Source of the DNA: Meloidogyne chitwoodi
Lineage: Eukaryota > Nematoda > Chromadorea > Rhabditida > Meloidogynidae
Assembly (NCBI GenBank): GCA_015183035.1
Contig: JACZZP010000002.1
Span: forward strand, 1,426,001 to 1,490,000
DNA: 64,000 nucleotides
Reading direction: 5' to 3'
The position numbers and the translations under genes are program-made. The notes below the pieces were generated by a model. That model saw only the letters and a program-made list of their open reading frames with translations. It did no database searches and was not told the origin of the DNA. Below are positions 11,590 to 22,501 of the stretch, one piece after another (the first letter of the stretch is position 1; the number at the start of each line of letters is the position of its first letter).

Positions 11590-12169
11590 TCACAGTGGTT
11601 TTGAAAGCATTAATTTTCTTTTTCGCAAATCAGATGATCCACACTTTCGGCAATTTGTTGCTCTATCTGACATTCGAGCATAGCACTTTCTATAGATGCA
11701 TAATTAAATTTAAAAACTAAAATTGTTAGAGAGAAATTTTAGCCGAGTTAAAATTGGAGGGAAATTTTAACCCGATTGTCTTGTATAGATATTTTATCAA
11801 TTAACAAAAATTGCCTGCATATTAATTGCGCCCATATATAGTTTTTGGCTAATTGAACTAGTTTAGGATCCGTTCTGTCATATGAACCACCGCCTTGAAG
11901 TGAAAGGATCAATTGCAATGTTGATTCTGGTAAAAGGCCAAATTTTGTAACTGATGACCCATTATCTTGTAGTTCTCGGCTACGATATAACTGATGCGAG
12001 TTTTAAGAGAAAATTAAAATAAATTTAGTGAAACACTTACAATTTTTTGTTCATTTATCGGTGTATTCTCTTTTTCCTGGATTTGTAATTTTATCCATAG
12101 AAGGGGATCACTTGGGTTTGCTTCCACAGTAATTGTTTTTCCTATGAGATTTCTAACAAAAAGCTGCAT
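11590..12169 (-). CDS. Diverged ubiquitin-like / ribosomal protein L40 fusion
   Basis: Three exons on the minus strand, start 12167-12169, stop 11590-11592. The first part aligns end to end with ubiquitin: MQLFVRNLIGKTITVEANPS, LQIQEKENTPINEQKI, LYRSRELQDNGSSVTKFGLL, PESTLQLILSLQGG. After the conserved GG comes an L40-like tail with LVQLAKNYI, ICRKCYARMSDRATNCRKC and a basic end KRKLMLSKPL. In normal Ub-L40 fusions cleavage after GG frees ubiquitin and eL40. Here the ubiquitin core is highly changed: K6R, K29Q, K48R, K63P, I44L, G47S, R72S and R74Q, while K11, K27 and K33 remain. The tail keeps the two CXXC pairs but has lost YNCDKM. The second intron (11690-11814) uses a GC donor. It is probably not the main ubiquitin gene: a diverged paralog, a ubiquitin-like modifier, or a decaying copy. 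The frame is fully open. Confidence 0.85.
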
Positions 12170-13109
12170 TTTATACAAAAATACGCTAATCTCTTTTTTT
12201 AAAAAAGGAAGAATTATATATCATTTGAAAGAGCAAGTCGAGCTGACAATGAGTTGATTGACACTAAATAAAGTCAACTGAAACAACTATGGACCCTGTA
12301 ATAACTTGGTCGAATGTTGTTTCAATTGACTATTTTTAGTGTCATTCAACTCATATCGACGAGCTCTTTTGAATGATATATAATTCCCTTGTTTTTAAAA
12401 AATGGACGGAAACTAGTTAGGCCCAAAAATATCTATAATATAATTTTAATTTAACTTTCGAAACTATTTTTCGTTAAAAGTGATGAATTATCAACTGACT
12501 GCTTATTTTTATTGAGATATTTTTAATGCAAATAGATGATATTTCGTAATGATTGTAAAAAAGGTTCGTCCCACAATTTAACTCAAATATTTATATGAAA
12601 TTTCGAAATAGAGTCGTCCACACTTATATTTTTTATTTGGAGGATGTATTTGAATATATATTTGATGAACTGCAACATATATAAAAATTAATTAGAAAAC
12701 AAAGAAAAATCTTAAACAAGGGGGAATTTCATTGACATGAGTGCCTTTTTAGATCGCTGTTTTATAAGCAGATATTATAAATATTGTAAGGCAGATGACG
12801 CCAGTATTTAAAAATCTTACAAGGAAACTGAATTTTCAGATTCTTTGCAGTATTGTGTAGAGCATGGTGCCTGCATATGCCTATTTTTTATCTTTTGAAT
12901 CTGACCTATAAATTAAAAGGTTATACATAAGAACTTTAAGGTTTTCATTAGACTCTAATGACAAATTTTATGTGATGAAGGAAAAAGTTAGAGAAATGAA
13001 CATTAGAGTATTAGCTTTTTTGAAAAGGGAGAAGAGAAATGTTTCCTTTAAAGTTTTGTTTCTTTTTGATTCTTTTTTTTAAGCAAAACTTTATATTTCA
13101 ACTTTTGAG
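12170..13109. other. Intergenic region with one foldback element
   Basis: No supported coding sequence. It holds the inverted repeat at 12195-12405 and otherwise AT-rich unique DNA. T-rich sequence at about 13060-13080 before the next ATG (13110) may hold a trans-splice acceptor. Confidence 0.5.
12195..12405. repeat. Foldback element with the dispersed motif in its ends
   Basis: Outer arms GAATTATATATCATTTGAAA and GAATGATATATAATTC are inverted copies, flanked further out by T/A-runs that also mirror (TTTTTTAAAAAAGG / CCTTGTTTTTAAAAAA). Inner arms ATGAGTTGATTGACACTAAA and TTTAGTGTCATTCAACTCAT, then GTCAACTGAAACAAC and GTTGTTTCAATTGAC, continue the pairing around a loop of about 35 bp. No coding content. 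Confidence 0.9.
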
Positions 13110-14303
13110 ATGTTGGCGCCATATAGAAAAGTAAGAGTACGTCCATTACTCCTTCGTCAAACAACATTAGAAAAATATTTGACAACTCCTATATTTGGTC
13201 TTGTTGGGGCAATTGCATTGCATTATCATAATTGGAATTCCTTCAAACAAGAAAATATTTATGATCATGATGGACCAGCAAAAGATGCAAAGGTTTATTT
13301 TGCTGATTCTAACTCTTTTATTTGCGTAGGCTAAAATTTGAGTCTAATAAGAATTTTTTTTTTTTTAATTTTTAGTGTTAGAAATGTTTTTAGGTGCTTG
13401 TCCGTTATCCCTACCCACTTTTTGCGGTTAATTTTTTGCGGACAAATATTTATATATAAATAGACAACTACTTAAAAAATCATTCCAATGCCCAAAATTT
13501 TCCCCAAGCAAGCATAATTTATTCAAAAACGTTCAAAAAATGAAAGTTTCGTATTGCTGAACTAGTTTCCACTGCGAACACCAAGTTGTGACGACATTTA
13601 TTACATTTGCCAAACTGGACGATGTTTGTGATAAAGTTTCATTTCATCTCCATCACGACAAACTCTCGTTTTGTGTAGAAGACCACGATCTTGTAAAAAT
13701 TCGATGGCATCTTTTTCAGTTGTTGGCAAATCCCAAATTTTCATTATAAGTTAAATAGAATAATAATAATCAAATATAAAATGATAGACTGAACTAAATA
13801 ATATATATTAAAAAATGAAATTTAAAAATAGAATACAAAATAATAGAATGTACATTTTTTATTATTCAAGTTGTCTTTTGTATATATTTTTTTCCGCAAA
13901 AAATTATTCGCAAAAAATTGGTAGGGATAACGGACAAGTACCTTTTTTATTGTTTTAGTGGCCACCACTTCGAAGAGAGGAAATAATTCGTCATCTTAGA
14001 ATAGGAACATATTTTGCAGCTGCTGGAACTTTATTCTTTTTGCTAATGAGAATTAGTAATTTTAATATTTTGATTTTAATCACTAAATTTCTCATTAGGA
14101 AGGAAGTACACTGCAATACCAAAAAATACTGTTATGCCTGAAATTGTATTTTTTAAGGTTTATTTACTAAAACTTTTAATTATATGTAGATGTTAATCGA
14201 TATTGGATTTGGTGTTCCACTTGGTGGTCTTCCTGTCGAAATTGCTTATTATTTATGGTCAATTAAAGATGAACAGAAGACTGAAAAAACTATTTCTGCT
14301 TAA
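13110..14303 (+). CDS. Small multi-pass membrane protein, tandem copy 1
   Basis: Start ATG 13110 (MLAPYRKVRVRPLLLRQT), stop 14301-14303 after IKDEQKTEKTISA, about 150 residues. Hydrophobic segments: TTPIFGLVGAIALHY, IGTYFAAAGTLFFLLM, and IDIGFGVPLGGLPVEIAYYL. A basic, polar stretch (WPPLRREEIIRH) separates the first two. I do not recognise the family. The next gene has the same layout, the same intron position before a Trp (AK|W), and alignable second and third segments. The first intron contains a 552-bp decayed Merlin-type transposon (13392-13943). A mitochondrial or ER inner-membrane role is possible but not shown. The 3' end is 128 bp from the next start, consistent with an operon. Confidence 0.75.
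13392..13943. mobile_element. Decayed Merlin-type DNA transposon with terminal inverted repeats
   Basis: Left end AGGTGCTTGTCCGTTATCCC mirrors right end GGGATAACGGACAAGTACCT. The inner stretch (TTTTTGCGG...TTTTTTGCGG / CCGCAAAAAATTATTCGC) continues the pairing. Inside, on the minus strand, is a relic of an ISXO2-like DDE transposase (see 13470-13744), the type carried by Merlin elements. No exact target-site duplication is obvious at the ends. The element lies wholly inside an intron. Confidence 0.85.
13470..13744 (-). pseudogene. ISXO2-like transposase relic (N-terminal fragment)
   Basis: From ATG at 13742-13744 the minus strand reads MKIWDLPTTEKDAIEFLQDR, then GLLHKTRVCRDGDEMKLY and PVWQM before a stop. 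In a shifted frame it continues CNKCRHNL with further residues resembling the SKLSF and LIYAW blocks of the family, broken by more stops. That is the normal start of Merlin/ISXO2-like transposases (IWDL-T-EKDAI-FLQ--GLL, then a C--C zinc ribbon). The DDE catalytic core is absent. It is dead. Confidence 0.8.
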
Positions 14304-14430
14304 CTTGTTATATTTTAAAAAACTTTAAATAAATAATTAAATTATTTTTTTATATTTTGTAGAATATTCAAACATCTATTTCCTTATTTTTTAACAAAAT
14401 TTAATATTAGTTTATCAGAATTTTTTTATA

Positions 14431-15061
14431 ATGGCTACCAAATCATTGCTAGACCGTTTTATGAGCTCATATGGGATTGGTATAACTTTTGGTGCATTGG
14501 GTGCAACGTTTTGGCATCATCTTCATCGCTATCAGTTTCATAGAATCTATCGTCAATTGGAGGAAGATTTTAGGGAAAATGGAAGTCCTCAATATTTAAA
14601 GAGAGAATTACGAGCAAAGGTATTTTTTAATAATTATAAGAATTATTATTTAACGTTGTTTTATACTTTCAAATCATATTTTTAATAGATCCAAATTTTC
14701 TAATTTTAGTGGGCTGAGATGCGGCACAAAGAATTGATGCAACAATTAAAGTTATGTGGATACATGTTGGGTGTTGCTGGTATAACGGCAGTTATCATCA
14801 GAATTTGTATTTAAATTATTTTAAAATTTCGTAAATTTATTTCACTTTACAGCTCGAAAAACTTTTCGAAAAATTATATCTCCAACGAAAGAAATTGTTC
14901 CACCAATCAGCGATACAATGGCAGCATTTGTTTCTGGTGCATTATTAATTAATGGACCATATCTCCTTTTTGATTATTGGGAAGGAAAAAAGATGACTAA
15001 ATGGAGAGAATTAAGAGAAAAAAATAAAGACAATTTAGTGGATAAACACAATGTTTTATAA
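14431..15061 (+). CDS. Small multi-pass membrane protein, tandem copy 2
   Basis: Start ATG 14431 (MATKSLLDRFMSSYGIGITF), stop 15059-15061 after NKDNLVDKHNVL, about 165 residues. Hydrophobic parts are YGIGITFGALGATFWHHL, LCGYMLGVAGITAVIIRI and DTMAAFVSGALLINGPYLLF. A charged amphipathic region (RQLEEDFRENGSPQYLKREL) separates the first two. The second and third segments and the intron after AK, before W, line up with the gene just upstream, so the pair looks like an old tandem duplication. The family is not recognised. The C-terminus is highly charged (EGKKMTKWRELREKNKD). Probably co-transcribed with the upstream copy. Confidence 0.75.
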
Positions 15062-15215
15062 GTTTTTTGTTTAAAAATTGTTCGAAAAAACTAGATAAAT
15101 ATATACAAAACATAGATTCGATTTTAGAAGAATAATATTCTAATTAAACTTATTTTGACTTATAAATTTATATAAAATAATTAAAAAATATATATAATCA
15201 TACACTTGGAGATTT

Positions 15216-16454
15216 TCACATTCTTTTATTTTCATGTTTTTGGTAATATAATTTCGCTTCCTGACATAAGAATTCAGCCAATAAAAGCGGTATTGGTATA
15301 GAAAATAAATGAAAAAGTGAGTGAGCATCAAAAATCCAAAAAACTGGAGGAAAGTCTAAAAATACATCAAATGCAACTGATATAAGACCAATAATAAGCT
15401 AAAAATAAAACTAATATTATATAATAAAATAAAACTAACAGTGTTTACAAGTATTAACATTGATGATCTCTTTTTTCCCTTTAAACATTCAAGAAATATC
15501 CAAAAAATAAATATAATTCCAGTTAATGCTCCAATTAAAGTGCAACATTTTATGTGGAATGAGTAATCAAAAACAGGCTTTAAATAAATAAATAAATAAA
15601 TAAATAAAGATTATTTAAATATATTAACCGTTGAATAAATAATTCGTAAATATACAAAATAAAAAGAAAATATTCCAATTGCGAAAATATTTTGTGTTAT
15701 TCCCATATATTCAATATATAATGAATTAATTAATGGAAAACTAAAACAAATTGAAACATAAAATGTATAAATAATTAAAGCAAATGCTGCACAGTAATCA
15801 AAAGTTTCAGTAATCCAATGGTCACAGCTGTGAAATAAAACTGAAGCTATCCTAAAATTATTTTTAATTTCTTCAAAAATAATTTAATACAAATACAAGG
15901 CTATTAATCCAATTCTTCCAAATCCTAACCATTTATCGTAATGATTCCAATCATTTTGTATTTCGTGTTCAATTCTACGCATCATTTTCCAAAAGGAAAT
16001 GGCATTAAAAAGTGAAAAAAGCATGGAAGCAGGTTCCTAAAGAAAAAAATAAATAAAATTTAAATTATCCTTAATAAAATAAAATTACTTGTATTACTAA
16101 ATAAATAAATCCAATTCTAGCTGTGATTGGAATAAAAAACCATTTCCCATTAAACTTTGGAATTGGTCTCTTATTATGTCTAAAATATTCAATAGTATTC
16201 CAAATACATTTTTGACGACATCTTTTAATTTTACTAAATAAACTTAAAAAAACATTTCTTTACCTAAAACATTGTTCCCTATACCACCATGTAAATTGAA
16301 AAGTTTTAAATTGAGGGCAACCATGAATATCTTTACATTTGGACATACAATTGATAAAATAAGTAGATACATCCCCAATCGATGAATTAATTTTTGGCAC
16401 ATAAAAAATTATTATAATAAATATATTAAGGCATATTCTGATTTTTATAAACAT
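15216..16454 (-). CDS. PGAP3: Post-GPI-attachment factor PGAP3 / Per1
   Basis: Minus strand, start at 16454, stop 15216-15218. A signal peptide (CLNIFIIIIFYVPKINSS) leads into GDVSTYFINCMSKCKDIHGC, then FTWWYREQCFRCRQKCIW, the cysteine-rich luminal start typical of Per1. About seven membrane spans follow. They include GKWFFIPITARIGFIYLVIQ, EPASMLFSLFNAISF, GFGRIGLIALYLF, SVLFHSCDHWITETFDYCAA and FDAHSLFH. The CDHWITE--DYC and DAHSLFH blocks carry the conserved catalytic-type His and Asp residues of this family. PGAP3 removes an unsaturated fatty acid from GPI anchors in the Golgi (Per1 in the yeast ER) as the first step of lipid remodelling. About 330 residues, near normal length. Confidence 0.9.
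15581..15609. repeat. AAAT tetranucleotide microsatellite
   Basis: About seven units of AAAT in a row inside a PGAP3 intron. Simple repeat only. Confidence 0.9.
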
Positions 16455-16705
16455 TTAATAGTAGTTTTTTAATAGGGAAAGATTAGAAAAATTGAGCAAA
16501 TATATAATCCTGTTAGACGCAAGAGCGCCGGCCTCTAATAGTAAATAAACAAATTTTAGTTTTAGTAATTATAGGTAAGAGTATTTATCTATCTTATTGT
16601 GGCTGTGATTATTGTCTCACTTTTTAAATTTATTTTTAATTAAATTAATTATTCATTACTAAATTATTACTTTTATTAAAGAAAATTTTTTATTTTTGTG
16701 AAAAA

Positions 16706-19591
16706 ATGAGTGATGAAATAACTTTTGTATGTTTTTAATATTTAAATTTTAATATTAAAATTTTAAAGAAATGGCTTACTTGGAATCCACATCGACCATG
16801 TATTTTGCTTACACTTGATCATCTTCATGTTTTGTTGGACTGCGTTGTTGGAATGGATTCATTAACTTCTTTTTTACCATGTCCACTTGTTCATAGGTTT
16901 TCAGATTTTATATTTTTAATAATTATTAAATTTTAATCACCGAAAGGGCCCAAAATTGATAATAATAATAATAATAAAAACGATCAATAATTTAAGAAAA
17001 CATAAATTTATTTAAGTAAATTTTTAGTAATCGAATTTCATGGCAAAAGAAAGTACATCCATATAAAAAGGGTGTTGTTCCTGTACTCAAACAAATTAAT
17101 GATTCTGTATATGCTGAACTTGTACCAGAAATGAGAACTGTTAAGGTTCATCTTTTAAATAGATTTTTGTTTTAATTAAATTTATAGTTTCAAGATGTTA
17201 ATCCCGCTTCTTTGGATGCAATCCTAATATCTAACAGTTCAAGTTTTGTCGCACTTCCTTTTATTACTGAGGGTACTGGATTTAATGGTGTTGTTTACGC
17301 TACTGAACCAATTGTTCAACTTAGCAAGTAAATAAAATATTTTTTCACAAAAAATAATTTAGATGTTCAGACTTATAATGGAGGATCTATGCGACACTTT
17401 TGAGCAGATAGATCGTCCTTCAGTTGATCAATGGTCCTGGAAAACCATTGCAAAGTCTAAATTTTAGTCTTGAGCCAAATTATTCAATTTTTAGTTCATT
17501 TCCTAATCCTCCTAGCAGTGATCCAAATTATTGGAAACCTTTCTATAAACGAATTGATATTGAAAATTGTCTTAAAAGAGTTCGCCTTCTTTTTTTTCGT
17601 CAGGAAATTGTAAATAATTTTTTTGAACATTTAATAAAATTAATTTTTAGGCTTTGAGTGAAGATCTTAGAGTAACTCCTTATAGTAGTGGACATTCAAT
17701 TGGATCATGTAATTGGTTATTGAATACAAATAAGCATAGAATAGGCTATTTTACTCCTTCATCACTCCGCCCTTCTCATCCAAAATCAATGGAATTGAGT
17801 GCTTTCAATAATCTTGATGCACTTATTCTTACTTCAATACATATTATTGATCAAAGTCCAGATATAACTGTTTATTTTGAAGATTTTTTAAATTAAAATT
17901 ATAATTTTAAGGTGTATAAATTTACTTCAGCCATCATTGAAACTCTTAAAATAGGCGGAAATGTTCTTATTCCAGTTGTTGCTACTGGACTTATTTACGA
18001 TTTATTTGAGATAATTGTGAAAGCAATAGAAGTGGTAAAATATTTTGATGAAATTTAAAAATTTAAATTTCTTTATCAAGAATAATCTTTCTCGGAACAT
18101 TCCTGTTTATTTCATTTCGTCAATTGCCGAAAGCAGTTTGGAATTCGCTAATATTTTTTCTGAATGGCTTTCTGATGATAAAGGGACTCGAGTTTATAAA
18201 CCAGAGGAACCATTTTATCATTCTGAAGTTTTCAAATTTGAATATTAAAAAAAAATTTAAAATTTAGATGGTTCGTACCCGTAGAATTCGTGTTTATAGT
18301 TCTTTGGATGGATCTTTTTCTAAAGAATGCAGACAGCCATCCATTGTTTTCGCTGGACATCCTTCCTTGCGTATAGGAGAAATTGTTCATTTGTTAGATC
18401 TTTGGGGTGGAAATTCTCGAAATGCTATTATGATGATAGGCAAGTTTTTAATTTAATTGTCAAAAAATATTTTAATTTTAGATCCTGATTATCCTTTGGA
18501 AACATATTATTCTCCTTATAAAACTTTATCAATTCGTGCCTATTATTTTCCTATTGAAACACGCCTAGATTGTAATCAAGTTTTCAACAAAGTTTGTTTT
18601 TATTTAATTTTAATTTTTTATTATTATTAATAAAGATAATCAAAGATTTGTCACCTCGAAAAGTTTTATATCCTGAAGAATATTCTTCCTCTTTATCTAC
18701 ATTAAATGCTCTTTCCGTGCCGAATGTTTGCTTTCGGGAGAATGAATCTTTTACTTTAAGGATATTAACAACGACTGGAATTAATAACACCCAGTCTTTT
18801 ACAAATCCAATTTTATTAAAGCGTAAAGACAGTGAAGAATTTCCTATTTCTATTCCATGTAAAAGAGTTCGAGTTGATTATGAGGTTTATAGATAATTTA
18901 ATTAAATATTTATATATATAGTAATTTTTAGGTTTTAAAACATTTAAAAATGAAAGCTAGTTTTGATGGTCTTTGCCCAATACAGGGACTCATTTCTTCT
19001 ACAAACAATCAATTAGAATTTATTGTTAGTTTTATTATATTTTTTAATTAATTTTTTTAGCTCAATTCTAAATTGCGTAAAAATGATCAACAAATAACAC
19101 AAATTGAGAAGAAAATTTCCAAACAAAAATTTAGTGGACGTTTGAATGTTATGTTGCTTAAGGAATTATTAGAAAAACGAGAACTTCAATGTGATTTGAT
19201 TCAGGTAAAAAATATTAATGTTTTTTTATCATAAAAAGGTTTTGTATGAAAAAATAAAATAAAAAATTTTTCTTTAGACAAACGATGAAGACAATTTAAT
19301 TATTGTAAGTTTTACTATTTTATTATATTTTTACACATCTTTTTTTTTTAAATAAGAGTAATTGCTCAGCTCGCATTCGCATAATTCAGGGAGGTCGCCG
19401 TTCTTTGATAAGTTGTTCTGATGAAACAAAAAGAAAAGAAATTCAAGCAGCAGTTCATGTAAATATTTAAATAAATTAATTTTTTAAATTTTTTTAAGGA
19501 ATGTTTATCTAAATTTGTTAATCCTGAACCAATTAATGAGGTAATAACGAATTTAAATATTGTTACTGATACAAAAAAGACAAATTTTTGA
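16706..19591 (+). CDS. INTS9: Integrator complex subunit 9
   Basis: Start ATG 16706 (MSDEITFKWLTWNPHRPCIL), stop 19589-19591. The metallo-beta-lactamase/beta-CASP order is clear: VLLDCVVGMDSLTSFLPCPL, DAILISNSSSFVALPFITEG, TGFNGVVYATEPIVQLSR, LSEDLRVTPYSSGHSIGSCN, and IGGNVLIPVVATGLIYDLFE. Then IPVYFISSIAESSLEFANIF, SEWLSDDKGTRVYKPEEPF, PSIVFAGHPSLRIGEIVH and SIRAYYFPIETRLD. The HXHXDH metal motif of CPSF73/INTS11 is absent, as known for the inactive partner INTS9, which pairs with INTS11 to cleave snRNA and other nascent transcripts. A C-terminal domain with short blocks follows. About 670-700 residues. The MICU1-like gene starts 152 bp downstream on the same strand. Confidence 0.9.
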
Positions 19592-19743
19592 TATTATTTT
19601 GTGTTTTTTTAATGTTTTGTACAATTTACGATCTCATAAATTGTTTGATATTTTAATTAAATTTTATTTATTTTTTTGTTCATTTCTAAAAATATTTTTT
19701 TTAATTTTTTATTATTAATTTTATTAACTAGAAATTACAAAAA

Positions 19744-22358
19744 AATGATGGAATGGTATTGTCATTTGAATAAATCGAAGATTATACTTTTTAGAAGAAT
19801 AACATTAAGAACTGAAATATTTGTAATAAGAAGCCGTAATGATTCAAAGATTTATTGGCCAGGAAGTGGAATTAGAACGAAAAAAGAAATTGAAGAAGAA
19901 GTAAATTTAATTATTTAATTAAATATTAGATTAATTTGAGGAGAAAATACTTTTAGGCAAAATGCTTGAGTGATCAAAAATGGCCTAAAGAACATCCTTT
20001 TAAATACACTGTATTTGGAAATAGACGTATAACACCAGAATTATTGCAGCATTATACTGACAGAAAATCTGGAAGAGGATATATGGATTTTGGTTTTTTA
20101 TATATTTTCTTTTTGTTTTAATTTTTTTAGTTTATACTCATTATAATAATCGACCATTTATTAAATCAGCTTTTCGTGTAATGGCGCCTTATTATATTGT
20201 TCCTCTTGTTATTATTTTTGTTTTACTTAGTGTTGATTTTAAATGGTACTTTTTAATTAAATTTTAGAAATTTTGCTTTTTAAGGTTTTCACATAATGGT
20301 AGGAAAATATTTGATAAATATTTTAAATCAGAAGCAGCAGTAGAAGAGCCAGAAAAAACTAATGAAGAAAATTCAAAGTCTTCGACTCCTCTTCCTTTTG
20401 ATGATGATGACGAATTATTTGTTGCAGGTTCTGTTATGCTTGTTTTAATTATTTTAATTATTCTGATTGTTAATTTGACATAAAAATTAAACTGATTTGT
20501 TTATTTTTCTTAAATTTAAATTAAAACATTTGAATTGTTTAAATAATTATATTTTAAATATAAAAATAATAATAAAGCTAATGAGAAAATCGATGAATGT
20601 TCAATTGTTGGAAAAAAAAAGAAGAAAAAGATTGGTTTTAGAGAAAGAAGAATTATTCATTATGAAGTTATCATTTTTTATTAAATTTAAAAATTAATTT
20701 TTAATTTAATAGGATCGTATTCGTTCTTATTCTTCTCCTGATAAGATTTTTCGTTATTTTGCTACAATTAAATTTATTAATGAGGATGGCTCTTTTGATA
20801 TTTTTATGACACCTGAAGATTTTGTTCGTTCTCTAACACCGTTAATTTTTATTTTAATTAATTTTTATTTTATTTTTTAGAGGTGTAATACAACCTAGAA
20901 AATATGGTTTAGACAAATATAAAGTTTTGAATGCAATTGAGGTTAAAAATAATAAATATTTAAATATATTTTTAGAATTTGGAAAGAAAAAGAAGTAATA
21001 TTTTCAATTGGTTATCTGATAATGAAGGTCTTATTAATTTTGGGGATTATCTTTTTCTAATGACTTTACTTTCAAGTTAATTATTTCTCTTTTTTTTTAT
21101 TGTTAATTAAGAATTATTTAGCTTCTCCAAGCGAATTTAAATTAGCTTTTTATGTTTTTGATTTGAACGGAGATGGAGAATTGGATAGACAAGTTTTTTT
21201 TGTTAATTTTTTATATTAAATTTTGTATTTTTTTCAAAGGAATTTGAACGTGTTCAAGAATTAATTCTTAGTCAATCAAATATAGGACAAAGACATAGGG
21301 ATCACATTACTGGTGCTGGTACTTTTACAAAATCAGGAAAAAACTCGGTTAAATTTTTAATTTATTATAAAAACAATTAATTAATTACCTTTTAAGGCAA
21401 TTACTAAACATTTTTTTGGTTCTGATAATTTACAAAAATTGAACATTGACAGATTTCTACAATTTCAGGTTTTTTTTTAATTTATAAAATATTATAATTT
21501 ATTTTAGAAAAATTTACATTATGATATTCTTAAGGTAAATTTAAAATTTATTTTATTTGAGTCAAATAATTGAATAAATAAATAAGTAAAATATTCTACT
21601 AAATATAATTATGGAATATTTAATCAAAATTATTTTATTATAATATTTAGATAGAATTTGAGAGAAGAGATCCAGAATCTAACCATGTTGGAATTATATC
21701 AGAGGTAAAAAAGTATTTTTAATAATTTTTAAAAATATAATAAAAACAGGTCTCATTCGCACAGTTATTAATGATACATTCTGATTTACCAGAAAAACGT
21801 CAAAAAAGAATGCTTAAACGTGTAAAACGTAAATATAGTAAAGAAATGCCTGATAAAAAAGTTAAAAATATTTTCAATTTTAAAATTTTCAATTTTTAAG
21901 GGTATTTCTTTTGAAGAAGTTAACAATTTTTTTGCATTCATTTATCATATTGACAGTGTTGATTTGGCTTTACATTTTTATAAATTGGCAGGAAAACCAC
22001 TTTCTAAAGAATTAATTAAGGTATTCTATTTTAAATTTATTTAATTTTAAAAAAATATTTGGCAGAGAGTTGCTCATAAAATAACAAATGTAGAACTTAG
22101 TGATATTGTTGTTGATATAGTTGTTACTTTATTTGATGAAAATGGGGTATTTTTTAAATAAATATTTTATTATTATTTAACAAATAAAAAAAGGATGGTG
22201 AATTATCTCAACGTGAATTTGTGTCAATAATGAAACAAAGAAATCAAAGAGGTTTAGAACGCCCAAAAGACACAGGTCTAACACGTTTAATTGATGCTTT
22301 ATGGGTTTGTTCTAAAAGTCAATTAAATACTTTTTTACAAAATGATGACATAAAATAG
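19744..22358 (+). CDS. MICU1: Mitochondrial calcium uptake protein MICU1-like
   Basis: Stop 22356-22358. The MICU1 core is unmistakable: [83 protein letters not shown], and EF-hand 1 [19 protein letters not shown]. Then [58 protein letters not shown]-hand 2 [19 protein letters not shown], and [16 protein letters not shown]1 gates the mitochondrial uniporter in the intermembrane space. Before the core lie a membrane span ([20 protein letters not shown]) and an acidic linker ([13 protein letters not shown]). The first about 130 residues ([15 protein letters not shown]... to [12 protein letters not shown]) match nothing I know. They may be an extension or a separate short gene, so the true start is uncertain. 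Confidence 0.85.
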
Positions 22359-22501
22359 AAGAAAAATAAAACTTTTTTTTATAAATGTAAAATAATTTAC
22401 ATATTTAAAATAAAATTGGAATATTTTGAGATTTTCTTATAATAAATAAAAAGTTTTGAAAGTCTTTTTTAATATTTCTTTTGTTGATTATTTTTAAAAT
22501 A

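Noticed and set aside
16505..16545. Fragment resembling a tRNA D-arm and anticodon stem (GCAAGAGCGCCGGCCTCTAA)
   Set aside because: No B box or acceptor stem follows, so it is at most a short tRNA-like scrap.
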